Shown here piece after piece: positions 1 through 7,369 of a stretch of DNA of 9,682 nt. A program made the position numbers and the translations under genes. Numbering within the stretch: the first letter of the stretch is position 1; every line of letters starts with the position of its first letter. The notes beneath the pieces are model-generated. The model searched no databases. It was not told the origin of the DNA and saw nothing but the letters and a program-made list of their open reading frames with translations. Source of the DNA: Bacillota bacterium (lineage in GTDB: Bacteria; Bacillota_I; Bacilli_A; Acholeplasmatales; Acholeplasmataceae); contig JAEWVV010000153.1 of assembly GCA_023458995.1 (NCBI GenBank), positions 1 to 9,682 of the forward strand, written 5' to 3'.

Positions 1-75
1 GGTTGGCCTTTGATTTGTTTACCCAATCGGGTACGCATCGAGTTTGTTACCGATCAAGGCGATTTCACTGTTTAA
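1..75 (+). CDS. NusG domain II-containing protein, C-terminal fragment
   Basis: Only the last 24 residues are in the window, read in frame 1 to a TAA at 73-75. They contain an I-C-L-P-N-R stretch followed by a short beta-strand-like VRIEF segment, which resembles the conserved end of the NusG domain II (NusG_II) family of small membrane-anchored proteins. These proteins are commonly encoded directly before a Gx transporter family gene, and the next gene here is exactly that, beginning 6 bases after this stop. Family assignment rests on this short motif plus the neighbour; the function of the protein is not shown by the sequence. Confidence 0.6.
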   Translation, partial: GWPLICLPNRVRIEFVTDQGDFTV

Positions 76-81
76 TCACAC

Positions 82-591
82 ATGCAGAAGACCCGTAAGA
101 TGACTTTGCTAGCCAATTTTCTAGCAATTGCCATCGTGTTAAATATAATTGAATCTGCTATTCCTGTGATCCCTGTCCCTGGCGCAAAATTAGGATTTGC
201 CAATGTGGTTACACTGATAGTTCTCTACGTCTATTCGTTTAAAGATTCATCGATTTTAACGATTGCACGTGTGTTACTTGTTTCTTTACTATCAGGAAAA
301 TTACTTGGACCAGTATTCTATATGAGTATATCCGGAGCAATTCTTGCTATTCTTGCTATGGGATTTTTCAAGAAGACGAATTTTTTTGGAATACTCGGCG
401 TGAGTGTTCTAGGTTCAGTCTTCCATTGTATAGGTCAAGTTATTGGTGGATACTTTGTTATTGGAAGCACAGCGATTGTTCTCTACCTTCCCATCATGTT
501 ATTTTTAAGTATTCCTGCTGGCGTAGTTACCGGATTAATCGCGCAGCGTTTCTTAAAAATTTGGCAGAGTTGGAATCGTGATTTGCAATAA
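82..591 (+). CDS. Gx transporter family protein (heptaprenyl diphosphate synthase component I-like)
   Basis: A 169-residue, strongly hydrophobic integral membrane protein with about five membrane segments spread over residues 8-155. The signature PGAKLGFAN at residues 33-41 is characteristic of the family annotated 'Gx transporter' or 'heptaprenyl diphosphate synthase component I'. The older enzymatic name is probably misleading, because the fold resembles small substrate-binding membrane subunits of ECF-type transporters. No clear Shine-Dalgarno precedes the ATG, but the start gives the MxKTRKMTLLA N-terminus usual for the family, and the 6-base gap after the upstream stop suggests translational coupling. 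Members paired with NusG_II proteins occur in flavin/quinone-linked extracellular electron transfer loci of some Firmicutes; whether that holds here cannot be seen. No polyprenyl synthase follows. I see no strong terminator after it. Confidence 0.8.
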   Translation: MQKTRKMTLLANFLAIAIVLNIIESAIPVIPVPGAKLGFANVVTLIVLYVYSFKDSSILTIARVLLVSLLSGKLLGPVFYMSISGAILAILAMGFFKKTNFFGILGVSVLGSVFHCIGQVIGGYFVIGSTAIVLYLPIMLFLSIPAGVVTGLIAQRFLKIWQSWNRDLQ

Positions 592-613
592 GAAACAATT
601 TTGACTGAATGGC

Positions 614-642
614 TTGATTAATAAAATATTGAATGATATAAT
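614..642 (+). promoter_or_regulatory. Promoter of rpmE, extended -10 type
   Basis: TTGATT at 614-619, a 17-base spacer, then TATAAT at 637-642 preceded by TGA at 634-636, which makes an extended -10 element. Transcription is expected to begin near 649. This is one of the best matches to a sigma-70 type promoter in the window and separates rpmE from the membrane protein gene upstream. Confidence 0.8.
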
Positions 643-649
643 GAATGCG

Positions 650-690
650 CTAAACTTACTATGACACGTAGTCATGGCGGAAGGAGAAAA
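650..690 (+). promoter_or_regulatory. rpmE 5' leader with hairpin before the ribosome binding site
   Basis: The short leader contains ATGAC (661-665) pairing with GTCAT (671-675) across a 5-base loop, extendable by a T-G and a C-G pair to 659-677. The stem ends about four bases before the AAGGAG Shine-Dalgarno at 681-686. Ribosomal protein leaders, including L31-binding ones, have been described in several bacterial groups; this position and size fit such an element, but the assignment is inference. Confidence 0.4.
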
Positions 691-693
691 CAT

Positions 694-906
694 ATGAAAC
701 CAGGAATTCACCCAAAATATTCTGTGAATAAGGTAAAGTGTGCTACATGTGGAACTGAATATGAAGTAGGAACAACAGCGAATAACCTTCGCATTGATAC
801 TTGTTCAAACTGCCATCCATTCTACACAGGACAACAAACTTTCATTCAAGCAGCTGGACGCGTTGAGAAATTTAATAAACGCTATGGTCTAAACGAAAAG
901 AAGTAA
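694..906 (+). CDS. rpmE: 50S ribosomal protein L31, zinc-binding type
   Basis: A 70-residue protein of the normal L31 type A length. It starts MKPGIHPKY and carries CxxC at residues 16/19 and 37/40, the four-cysteine zinc ribbon of the 'C+' form, followed by the conserved HPFYTG. L31 sits on the large subunit central protuberance and bridges to the 30S head. An in-frame ATG at 661 would add 11 residues, but AAGGAG at 681-686, seven bases before 694, and the family N-terminus fix the start at 694. It has its own promoter and terminator, so it is a single-gene unit. In Bacillus rpmE also lies next to tdk, as here. Confidence 0.97.
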   Translation: MKPGIHPKYSVNKVKCATCGTEYEVGTTANNLRIDTCSNCHPFYTGQQTFIQAAGRVEKFNKRYGLNEKK

Positions 907-916
907 GACAACAAAT

Positions 917-942
917 AACGTGATTACTCATCACGTTTTTTA
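917..942 (+). terminator. Intrinsic terminator of rpmE
   Basis: AACGTGAT (917-924) pairs with ATCACGTT (930-937) across a 5-base loop, and the descending arm runs into a T tract (936-941). This is a standard intrinsic terminator eleven bases after the rpmE stop. I see no clear promoter between it and tdk, so tdk may rely partly on read-through. Confidence 0.85.
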
Positions 943-973
943 TTAGAAATAGAACTGAAAGGGGATTTTCATC

Positions 974-1564
974 ATGTATCATACCTACAAAAACGGTTTT
1001 ATCGAAGTGGTTTGTGGTCCCATGTTTGCAGGGAAAACAGAAGAATTAATCAGAAGAATCAAACGCTTGGAATATGCAAAACAAAATGTTCTTGTTTTCA
1101 AACCAAAAATTGACAATCGTTATGATGAAGAATCTATTGTCTCACATAACATGAGTAAGAAACCTTCGATTATGATTGGAAATAGCCGCGAAGTAATGTC
1201 TTATATCAAAGATGATACGGATGCTGTTGTTATTGATGAAGTCCAATTTTTTGACCACGATATTGTTCATGTTGCTGATTTACTCGCAGACCAGGGTATC
1301 AGAGTTATTGTGGGTGGGTTAGATCGCGACTTTAGAGGGGAACCTTTTGGGCCGATGCCAGAATTATTAGCACGCGCTGAATTTGTGACTAAGCTCACAG
1401 CCATTTGTGTTAAAAGTGGTCTTCCAGCAACAAGAACACAACGCATTATTAATGGAAAACCTGCTGATTATAGCGACCCAACCATTTTAGTTGGTGCAAA
1501 TGAGTCCTATGAACCAAGATCGAGACATTATCATGAAGTCCCAGGAAAACCTAAAAAAATATAA
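974..1564 (+). CDS. tdk: Thymidine kinase, type II (TK1-like)
   Basis: Cytosolic salvage enzyme that phosphorylates thymidine with ATP. The 196 residues fit the family. Visible are the P-loop GPMFAGKT (15-22), the DEVQFF motif (88-93) with the catalytic Glu89, the [13 protein letters not shown] segment (115-127), and the substrate lasso with TQR (155-157) and GANESYEPR (174-182). AAAGGGGA lies 8-15 bases before the ATG. The lasso domain normally holds a structural zinc with four cysteines; here only Cys145 remains, and the other positions are Ser148, Ser183 and Tyr186. The rest of the enzyme, including the P-loop, is intact, so it is probably active with a metal-free lasso. The 3' end overlaps tadA. 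Confidence 0.95.
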   Translation: MYHTYKNGFIEVVCGPMFAGKTEELIRRIKRLEYAKQNVLVFKPKIDNRYDEESIVSHNMSKKPSIMIGNSREVMSYIKDDTDAVVIDEVQFFDHDIVHVADLLADQGIRVIVGGLDRDFRGEPFGPMPELLARAEFVTKLTAICVKSGLPATRTQRIINGKPADYSDPTILVGANESYEPRSRHYHEVPGKPKKI

Positions 1565-2000
1565 GTTTATGACCTCAGCTCTAAGAGAAGCTGAGAAAGC
1601 TAAGATGATTGATGAAGTTCCTGTAGGTGCTGTTGTCGTGTATCAAGATAAAATTATTGCAAGGGCACATAACTTAAGGGAGAAAAACCAATCATTTCAT
1701 GCACACGCTGAATTTCTAGCTATGATGAAAGCAGCAAAAAAAAATGGGAGTTGGCGATTGGAAGATTGTGATGTTTATGTTACAATGGAACCATGCCCGA
1801 TGTGTGCAGGAGCAATGATTCAAGCCAGGGTTCGTAAACTTTATTATGGAACAAAAGACTCTAAAGCGGGTGGTGTTGATAGTGTTGTCAAATTACTTGA
1901 TATACCTTTTAATCACCATATTGAAGTTGAGTCGGGAATTCTAGCTGATGAATCACAGTCATTGGTCAAAGAATTTTTTAAGAAGTTACGTACAAAATAG
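1533..2000 (+). CDS. tadA: tRNA-specific adenosine deaminase (A34 to I34)
   Basis: Zinc-dependent deaminase that makes inosine at the wobble position of tRNA-Arg(ACG). The core motifs are present: HAE at residues 58-60 (zinc ligand and catalytic Glu) and PCPMC at 87-91 (two zinc-binding Cys). With the start at 1533 it has 155 residues, normal for the family, and begins [13 protein letters not shown], which places the first helix where other TadA proteins have it. The frame stays open upstream to an ATG at 1491, and another ATG lies at 1569 just after the tdk stop. None has a good Shine-Dalgarno, so the exact start is uncertain. The chosen start overlaps tdk by 32 bases and suggests coupled translation. 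The SRP RNA gene follows immediately, as it follows tadA in Bacillus. Confidence 0.93.
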   Translation: MKSQENLKKYKFMTSALREAEKAKMIDEVPVGAVVVYQDKIIARAHNLREKNQSFHAHAEFLAMMKAAKKNGSWRLEDCDVYVTMEPCPMCAGAMIQARVRKLYYGTKDSKAGGVDSVVKLLDIPFNHHIEVESGILADESQSLVKEFFKKLRTK

Positions 2001-2003
2001 CAA

Positions 2004-2113
2004 ATTCCCCATCAAGCATCATCATTCAATAGTAGCATGTGAACCTGGTCAGGTCTTGATTGAAGCAGCCATAAGCGTGTTTACTATGTGGGTGATGATG
2101 CTTGATGGGGATT
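2004..2113 (+). ncRNA. ffs: Small bacterial signal recognition particle RNA (4.5S-like)
   Basis: The conserved SRP domain is plain at 2039-2076: GTGAACCTGGTCAGG followed by GAAGCAGCC (2062-2070), the internal-loop sequences bound by Ffh. A perfect 18-base-pair stem encloses it, CCCCATCAAGCATCATCA at 2007-2024 pairing with 2093-2110, and ATAGTA (2029-2034) pairs with TACTAT (2082-2087). The result is a single rod of about 110 nucleotides without an Alu domain. With Ffh this RNA targets nascent membrane proteins to FtsY. The apical loop between GGTC (2052-2055) and GAAGCAGCC reads TTGATT, not a GNRA tetraloop. Ends are estimated from the stem; no strong promoter of its own is visible in the end of tadA. 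Confidence 0.93.
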
Positions 2114-2133
2114 TTCAATGTTTCACATATTCA

Positions 2134-2161
2134 TGTTAAACATCACAAGTGATGATATAAT
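2134..2161 (+). promoter_or_regulatory. Probable promoter of the membrane protein-tkt unit with a dyad in the spacer
   Basis: TATAAT at 2156-2161 is preceded by TGA (2153-2155), an extended -10. The -35 position (about 2134-2139, TGTTAA) is a poor match. Between them lies the inverted repeat CATCAC-AA-GTGATG at 2141-2154, which could be a protein-binding site. GGAGGT at 2171-2176 then serves the gene at 2185. Confidence 0.6.
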
Positions 2162-2184
2162 GAAAATAATGGAGGTATTTACCG

Positions 2185-2844
2185 ATGAAATTAAACTATA
2201 AAATGTATCGACAATTGACAAATGACCCCTTTTTATCACAAGAAATTGATGGAAAAACTATTGAATTCCACTACATGAATGACACACCTTTTCTTTTCCA
2301 ATTTGCAAGTAAAGGTAGATTTGCTGTTTGGACATCTGATGGTGTAAACTACAAGGTGCTCATTGAGAAAAAATACTATGAAGCATTAGAAAATTTCTAT
2401 CAACCAGAGATTAATAAAATTTGGTTAGGATTTTTAGAAGGTGTTAGTGCATTAAGTAAAAAAATTAACATGCTCTTCATTATTCCAACACTTATTTTAT
2501 ATGTTGTTATTGCTGGTTTAGCAACATTCTTATTTAAAGAATACACACTACAAATCCTTTTAGGAATGATTGTTTTAGTTGTTATTAGTAATATGTTTCA
2601 AGGAAGATTAGTGAATAAAAAAGTTCAAGAAGAAAACCTAAAGGCACAAGACCTAATCCGTGCTACAATGGGTAATGAATCTTTTGAGGCTTTAGTCAAA
2701 GCACAAGAAGACCATTATCAAGAATACTTTAAGTTCAATGAAGTTAGTGAACCTGTCGAAGGTGAAGAAACACAAGATGTGATTGAAACTGAACAAAAAG
2801 AAACAAGTGAGGATCAAGACAATGATGGAACAAAGAGCAATTAA
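2185..2844 (+). CDS. Unrecognised membrane protein with two transmembrane helices
   Basis: I do not recognise a family for this 219-residue protein. A soluble N-terminal part (1-92) rich in aromatic residues is followed by two hydrophobic helices, about 94-117 and 120-138, separated by only a charged KE turn, so they form a hairpin in the membrane with both ends on the same side. The remaining 80 residues look helical and charged, ending in a highly acidic, low-complexity tail (about 190-219). There is no signal peptide and no catalytic motif I can name. Translation is well supported: GGAGGT lies 8 bases before the ATG, a promoter is present, and codon use matches the neighbours. The last 23 bases overlap tkt, suggesting that the two are co-translated, but a link to sugar metabolism is not shown. 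Confidence 0.8.
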   Translation: MKLNYKMYRQLTNDPFLSQEIDGKTIEFHYMNDTPFLFQFASKGRFAVWTSDGVNYKVLIEKKYYEALENFYQPEINKIWLGFLEGVSALSKKINMLFIIPTLILYVVIAGLATFLFKEYTLQILLGMIVLVVISNMFQGRLVNKKVQEENLKAQDLIRATMGNESFEALVKAQEDHYQEYFKFNEVSEPVEGEETQDVIETEQKETSEDQDNDGTKSN

Positions 2845-4777
2845 TGCAATTCGGATGCTTGGCGTCGATTCGATCAATAAAGCAAATAGTGGACATCCAG
2901 GTATCGTTTTAGGTGCCGCTCCAATGGCTTACCAATTATTTACTGAGCATTTGCAAATCAATGTAAAGGATCCAAAATGGATTAATCGTGACCGTTTTAT
3001 CTTATCTGCGGGTCATGGTTCGATGTTACTTTATGCACTTAATCATTTATCAGGATTTAAGATTTCACTAGATGATTTAAAAAACTTTAGACAAGTTGGA
3101 AATACTCCAGGTCATCCAGAGTATGGTCATACAGATGGCATTGAAACAACAAGTGGTCCACTTGGACAAGGTATTTCAAATGCAGTCGGTATGGCAATTG
3201 CTGAAACGCATCTTGCAGCGCGTTTTAATAAAGAAAATTTCAATATCATTGATCATTATACATATGTTATTTGTGGTGATGGCGACCTTCAAGAAGGTGT
3301 TGCTATGGAATCTATGAGTTTAGCGGGCCATCTTGGATTAGGTAAACTCATCGTTTTATTTGACTCAAATGATATTCAGTTAGATGGTAAAGTGTCACTT
3401 GCATATAGCGAAAACCATCAACAAAAGTTTGAAGCTATGGGATGGCATTATCAAAAGGTTCAAGATGGAAATAATCTATCTTTAATTAATAAAGCCATTA
3501 ATAAAGCAAAAAAAATGAATGAAAAACCTTCAATCATTGAAATCAAGACAGTTATTGGTTATGGTACATCGATTAAGGGTACAAGTAAGGTTCATGGCTC
3601 ACCTATTGGATTTGATGAAGCCAAAGCCCTACGTAAAGAACTAAATTGGGATTATGAACCATTTGTCATCCCACAAGATATTTACGATCATTATCGCAAA
3701 AAAGTAACATTAAGAGGACAACGTGCATATAGACGTTGGCAACTTTTAATGAATGAATATCAAGTAGCATACCCAAATGATTATGCATTATATCAATCCT
3801 TTATGAAGGGTGTAGTCAATGTTAATCTTGCTGATTTCCAAAGTGAAATAAGTGTTCCTAAAGAAGCAACACGAAATATCAGTGGAAAGATTATCAATAA
3901 GTTATCCACATTATATCCAAATCTACTCGGTGGATCTGCAGACTTAACAGCTTCTACAAAAGCTAAAGGTGCAGATGGTCATTACGATAAAAATAACCGT
4001 TTAGGAAGAAACATTAATTTTGGTGTTCGTGAACATGCCATGGGTGCAATCGTCAATGGTATGGTCCTTCATGGTGGATTAAAAGTATTTGGTGGAGCAT
4101 TCTTCGTATTTAGTGATTACATGAAGCCAGCTATTCGTTTAGCTGCCATTATGCAAATTCCTTCTATCTTTGTCTTCTCTCATGATACGATAGCAGTAGG
4201 TGAAGATGGACCAACGCATCAACCTATTGAACAATTAACAGGACTTAGAGCGATTCCTAATCTAAACGTCATTCGTCCAGCAGATGCTAATGAAACACTA
4301 GCCGCTTGGAAGATTGCTATGGAATCGAAAACAACACCTACTGTCATTATTTTGACACGTCAAAATGTTACGAATTACAAGACCACCTCTTATGATGGTT
4401 TAGTAAAAGGTGCATATATTGTGTCTAAAGAAGATAGTAAACTTGATGGCATATTACTTGGTTGTGGATCAGAAGTTGATTTAGCAATTCAGGTTAAAGA
4501 CATTCTAAAAACAAAAGGATTTGACTTAAGAGTTGTCAGCATGCCATCAAACTTCATGTTTGATAAACAAACTATAAAATACCAAAATGAAATACTTCCC
4601 CAACGAAAGAAAGTTTTGGCTTTAGAAATGGGATCAAGTTTATCATGGTATAAATATGCTGACCAAGTTTATGGACTTGATCAATTCGGTGTGAGTGCGC
4701 CACTTGAAAAAGCACTTGAGTATTATGGATTTACTCCAGAAAAAGTAGCAGAATACTATATTAAGAAACTTAGCTAA
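2822..4777 (+). CDS. tkt: Transketolase
   Basis: Thiamine diphosphate enzyme that moves two-carbon ketol units between sugar phosphates in the non-oxidative pentose phosphate pathway. The 651 residues are near normal length. Motifs appear in order: NSGHPG (22-27) with the active-site His, the ThDP-binding GDGDLQEG (152-159) with DSND (181-184), and the pyrimidine domain with REHAMG, whose Glu405 is the catalytic cofactor-activating residue, then SHDTIAVGEDGPTHQP. An open frame extends upstream to an ATG at 2783, but GAGGA at 2809-2813 is spaced 8 bases from the ATG at 2822, and the family N-terminus fits there; ATG 2825 is equally possible. The start lies inside the end of the upstream membrane protein gene. 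Only 12 bases separate it from mnmG, so they are probably co-transcribed. Confidence 0.97.
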   Translation: MMEQRAINAIRMLGVDSINKANSGHPGIVLGAAPMAYQLFTEHLQINVKDPKWINRDRFILSAGHGSMLLYALNHLSGFKISLDDLKNFRQVGNTPGHPEYGHTDGIETTSGPLGQGISNAVGMAIAETHLAARFNKENFNIIDHYTYVICGDGDLQEGVAMESMSLAGHLGLGKLIVLFDSNDIQLDGKVSLAYSENHQQKFEAMGWHYQKVQDGNNLSLINKAINKAKKMNEKPSIIEIKTVIGYGTSIKGTSKVHGSPIGFDEAKALRKELNWDYEPFVIPQDIYDHYRKKVTLRGQRAYRRWQLLMNEYQVAYPNDYALYQSFMKGVVNVNLADFQSEISVPKEATRNISGKIINKLSTLYPNLLGGSADLTASTKAKGADGHYDKNNRLGRNINFGVREHAMGAIVNGMVLHGGLKVFGGAFFVFSDYMKPAIRLAAIMQIPSIFVFSHDTIAVGEDGPTHQPIEQLTGLRAIPNLNVIRPADANETLAAWKIAMESKTTPTVIILTRQNVTNYKTTSYDGLVKGAYIVSKEDSKLDGILLGCGSEVDLAIQVKDILKTKGFDLRVVSMPSNFMFDKQTIKYQNEILPQRKKVLALEMGSSLSWYKYADQVYGLDQFGVSAPLEKALEYYGFTPEKVAEYYIKKLS

Positions 4778-4789
4778 AGAAGTGATTAC

Positions 4790-6655
4790 ATGATTTATGA
4801 TGGTATCGTTGTCGGTGGTGGGCACGCAGGGATTGAAGCAGCACTCGCCATGGCACGTATGAATATGAAAACATTGCTCGTAACTGGCAACCTGAATAAG
4901 GTTGCCTCTTTACCGTGTAACCCATCGATTGGTGGGCCAGCAAAGGGCATTGTTGTTAGAGAAATTGATGCATTAGGTGGTCAAATGGCCAAAAGTGCGG
5001 ATGAAGGACAAGTTCAAATGAAGATGCTAAACGCATCAAAAGGTCCTGCAGTTAGAGCACTTCGTGCACAAATTGATAAATTGAAGTACCCCAAAATCAT
5101 TTTACGTGTCCTAAAGGAAACAAAAAATCTTGATTTATTAGAGGCACTCGTCGATCATTTGATCATTGAAGAACAAACCGTAAAAGGAATTGTCCTCCAA
5201 TCAGGTGAAATCTATCACACAAAAACAGTTATTCTAACAACAGGAACCTATCTAGCAAGTAATGTTCTTATTGGAAAAGAAAAGACAATTAGTGGCCCGA
5301 TTGGTGATCCTACGACTTTTGGTATTAGTAAACAATTAAAAGATTTAGGTTTTGATGTCCTAAGATTAAAAACAGGGACACCACCTCGCGTAGCAAGAAA
5401 TAGCGTTAATTATGACAAAATGATTCCACAACCAGGTGACGAAACCAAGTATACATTCAGTTTTGATGGCATTTATTATGATGAAAATCCAAAAGAACTT
5501 TGTTATTTGACACATACATCAACAAGCACGCATGAGATTATTAATCTCAATTTAGGTGAGTCAGCGATGTATGGTGGTGTTGTCGAAGGTGTTGGACCAA
5601 GATACTGTCCATCAATTGAAGATAAAGTTGTACGTTTTAGTGATAAGGATAGACACCAAGTATTTATTGAACCTGAAAGTATGGAAATTGATGAAATGTA
5701 CGTACAAGGCTTCTCAACAAGCATGCCAAGACACGTTCAAGAACAAATGATTAGAACAATACCAGGCATGGAAGATGTCAAAATTATTAGGTACGCTTAT
5801 GCAATTGAGTATGATGCTATTAATCCTGTTCAATTATATCCAACGTTAGAAACAAAAAGAATTAGCAATCTTTATTGTGCAGGACAAATCAATGGTACAA
5901 GCGGTTATGAAGAAGCTGCAGGTCAAGGTCTGATGGCTGGAATCAATGCTTCACTAAAAGTATCAAACAAAGAACCACTGATCTTACAGCGACATGAAGC
6001 GTATATTGGTGTTTTAATTGATGACCTCGTGACCAAAGGTGTGTTAGATCCTTATCGTTTACTGACATCACGTGCTGAACACCGTCTTTTACTGAGAAAT
6101 GATAACGCTGATTTTAGACTACGTGACTATGGGTATAAAATAGGATTAGTCAAAGAGGGCACTTATCAGAAGTTTATTGCTAAAAAACAAATGTTTCAAG
6201 ACTTAGTTAAGCGTGCTGAAGAAACAAAAATTATGCCAACAAGCACGAATAATGCATATTTGGCATCAAGACAATCCGCACCTATTTTTGAAGCAGTATC
6301 TATATCTGATCTCTTAAAGAGACCAGAAATTGGTGTAACCGATGTTCAGTATTTTATGAATGAAAATATATCAGAGGATTTATTAGAACAACTCGAAATC
6401 AAAATCAAATACGAAGGCTACATCCAGAAAGCACTTCGTGAAGCTGAAAAAATGCAACGTCTTGAAAATAAAGTCATTCCTAATACCATCGATTACAAAA
6501 AAATCAAGAATATATCTTCTGAAGCAAGAGAAAAATTAACACGTATTAAACCACAAACACTTGGACAAGCGTCACGTATTTCTGGTGTTAATCCAGCAGA
6601 TATCTCTATATTACTCGTTTACCTAGAATCAGGAGTTCAACATCATGAGCTTTGA
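4790..6655 (+). CDS. mnmG: tRNA uridine-5-carboxymethylaminomethyl modification enzyme MnmG
   Basis: FAD-dependent subunit of the MnmE-MnmG complex, which installs (carboxy)methylaminomethyl groups on U34 of tRNAs reading split codon boxes. The 621 residues are full length. The N-terminus carries the dinucleotide-binding GGGHAG (9-14); the catalytic cysteines are Cys43 in PCNPSIGG and Cys273 in RYCPSIEDK; the C-terminal tRNA/MnmE-binding part includes [11 protein letters not shown] and ends with [21 protein letters not shown] lies a few bases before the ATG as a weak ribosome site, so coupling to tkt is likely. It ends in TGA, overlapping rsmG by 11 bases; an in-frame TGA terminating a full-length MnmG supports the standard genetic code. 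Its partner MnmE is not in the window. Confidence 0.97.
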   Translation: MIYDGIVVGGGHAGIEAALAMARMNMKTLLVTGNLNKVASLPCNPSIGGPAKGIVVREIDALGGQMAKSADEGQVQMKMLNASKGPAVRALRAQIDKLKYPKIILRVLKETKNLDLLEALVDHLIIEEQTVKGIVLQSGEIYHTKTVILTTGTYLASNVLIGKEKTISGPIGDPTTFGISKQLKDLGFDVLRLKTGTPPRVARNSVNYDKMIPQPGDETKYTFSFDGIYYDENPKELCYLTHTSTSTHEIINLNLGESAMYGGVVEGVGPRYCPSIEDKVVRFSDKDRHQVFIEPESMEIDEMYVQGFSTSMPRHVQEQMIRTIPGMEDVKIIRYAYAIEYDAINPVQLYPTLETKRISNLYCAGQINGTSGYEEAAGQGLMAGINASLKVSNKEPLILQRHEAYIGVLIDDLVTKGVLDPYRLLTSRAEHRLLLRNDNADFRLRDYGYKIGLVKEGTYQKFIAKKQMFQDLVKRAEETKIMPTSTNNAYLASRQSAPIFEAVSISDLLKRPEIGVTDVQYFMNENISEDLLEQLEIKIKYEGYIQKALREAEKMQRLENKVIPNTIDYKKIKNISSEAREKLTRIKPQTLGQASRISGVNPADISILLVYLESGVQHHEL

Positions 6656-7343
6656 AAATGATATGAAAGAACTTTTGGGCTTTAGTTTGACTAGTAATCA
6701 ATTGAATCAATTTAGTCAGTATTATGAATTTCTTATCGAATATAATAAAATCACAAACCTAACTAGAATCACAGAGAAAGATGAAGTCTATTATAAACAC
6801 TTTTATGACTCCATCACACTGATTAACACGTTAGATTTCAATAACATAGATTCTCTTTGTGATATGGGTGCAGGCGCAGGATTTCCAAGCATCCCATTGA
6901 AAATCATTTTTCCACATCTTAAAATAACCATTATTGATTCGTTAGGCAAGCGCATTACATTTCTAAAACAACTGGTTGAAAAACTAGATTTGCATAGCGT
7001 TGAGATCAACCATGCTCGTAATGAATTATTCGCAATCAAGCATCAACAAGCATATGAGGTTGTCACTGCTCGTGCACTTGGTCACCTATCACTCATCTTA
7101 GAAATGGGAATTCCAATGCTTAAAGTTGGAGGATTCTTTATAGCTCCTAAAGGTGGAAATTGTGATGAAGAAATGAATGAATCAAAAAATGCACTTCAAA
7201 TACTAAGTGGAGAAATCAAGAAAGTAGTACGTTTTGAACTGCCACATCAGTTTGGACAACGGGCTAATATACTTGTTCAAAAAACAAAGCATGCCAAAGG
7301 ATATCCAAGAACATTTACTCAAATGAGTCATAAGGCATTATAA
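6645..7343 (+). CDS. rsmG: 16S rRNA (guanine527-N7)-methyltransferase RsmG
   Basis: Class I SAM-dependent methyltransferase that modifies G527 in the 530 loop of 16S rRNA. The 232 residues are typical. The family N-terminal motif [19 protein letters not shown] (38-56) precedes the SAM-binding loop [16 protein letters not shown] (72-87) and the acidic strand end IID (97-99). AGGAG lies about 10 bases before the ATG. The gene begins inside the end of mnmG, the arrangement seen across Firmicutes, and is followed 26 bases later by parA. Confidence 0.96.
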   Translation: MSFENDMKELLGFSLTSNQLNQFSQYYEFLIEYNKITNLTRITEKDEVYYKHFYDSITLINTLDFNNIDSLCDMGAGAGFPSIPLKIIFPHLKITIIDSLGKRITFLKQLVEKLDLHSVEINHARNELFAIKHQQAYEVVTARALGHLSLILEMGIPMLKVGGFFIAPKGGNCDEEMNESKNALQILSGEIKKVVRFELPHQFGQRANILVQKTKHAKGYPRTFTQMSHKAL

Positions 7344-7369
7344 TGAATAGAGAAGGGAGCGGGTGAATT

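Noticed and set aside
2119..2134. TGTTTCAC resembling half of the parS site
   Set aside because: The second half should read GTGAAACA but reads ATATTCAT, so the palindrome is missing. An 8-base half match is expected by chance.
1948..2139. Small forward open frame across the tadA end and the SRP RNA
   Set aside because: Its bases are explained by tadA and the structured SRP RNA; it has no ribosome site and no protein-like motif.
3902..3910. Perfect DnaA box TTATCCACA
   Set aside because: It lies alone inside tkt as ordinary Leu-Ser-Thr codons, with no cluster or AT-rich unwinding region nearby.
5503..5724. Reverse-strand open frames inside mnmG, rsmG, parA and other genes
   Set aside because: They lie opposite well-identified conserved genes, lack ribosome sites and have no recognisable protein character.
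6653..6655. TGA as a possible tryptophan codon (Mycoplasma code)
   Set aside because: The TGA ends a full-length MnmG, another ends ParB, and tryptophans in the window are TGG, so the standard code applies.
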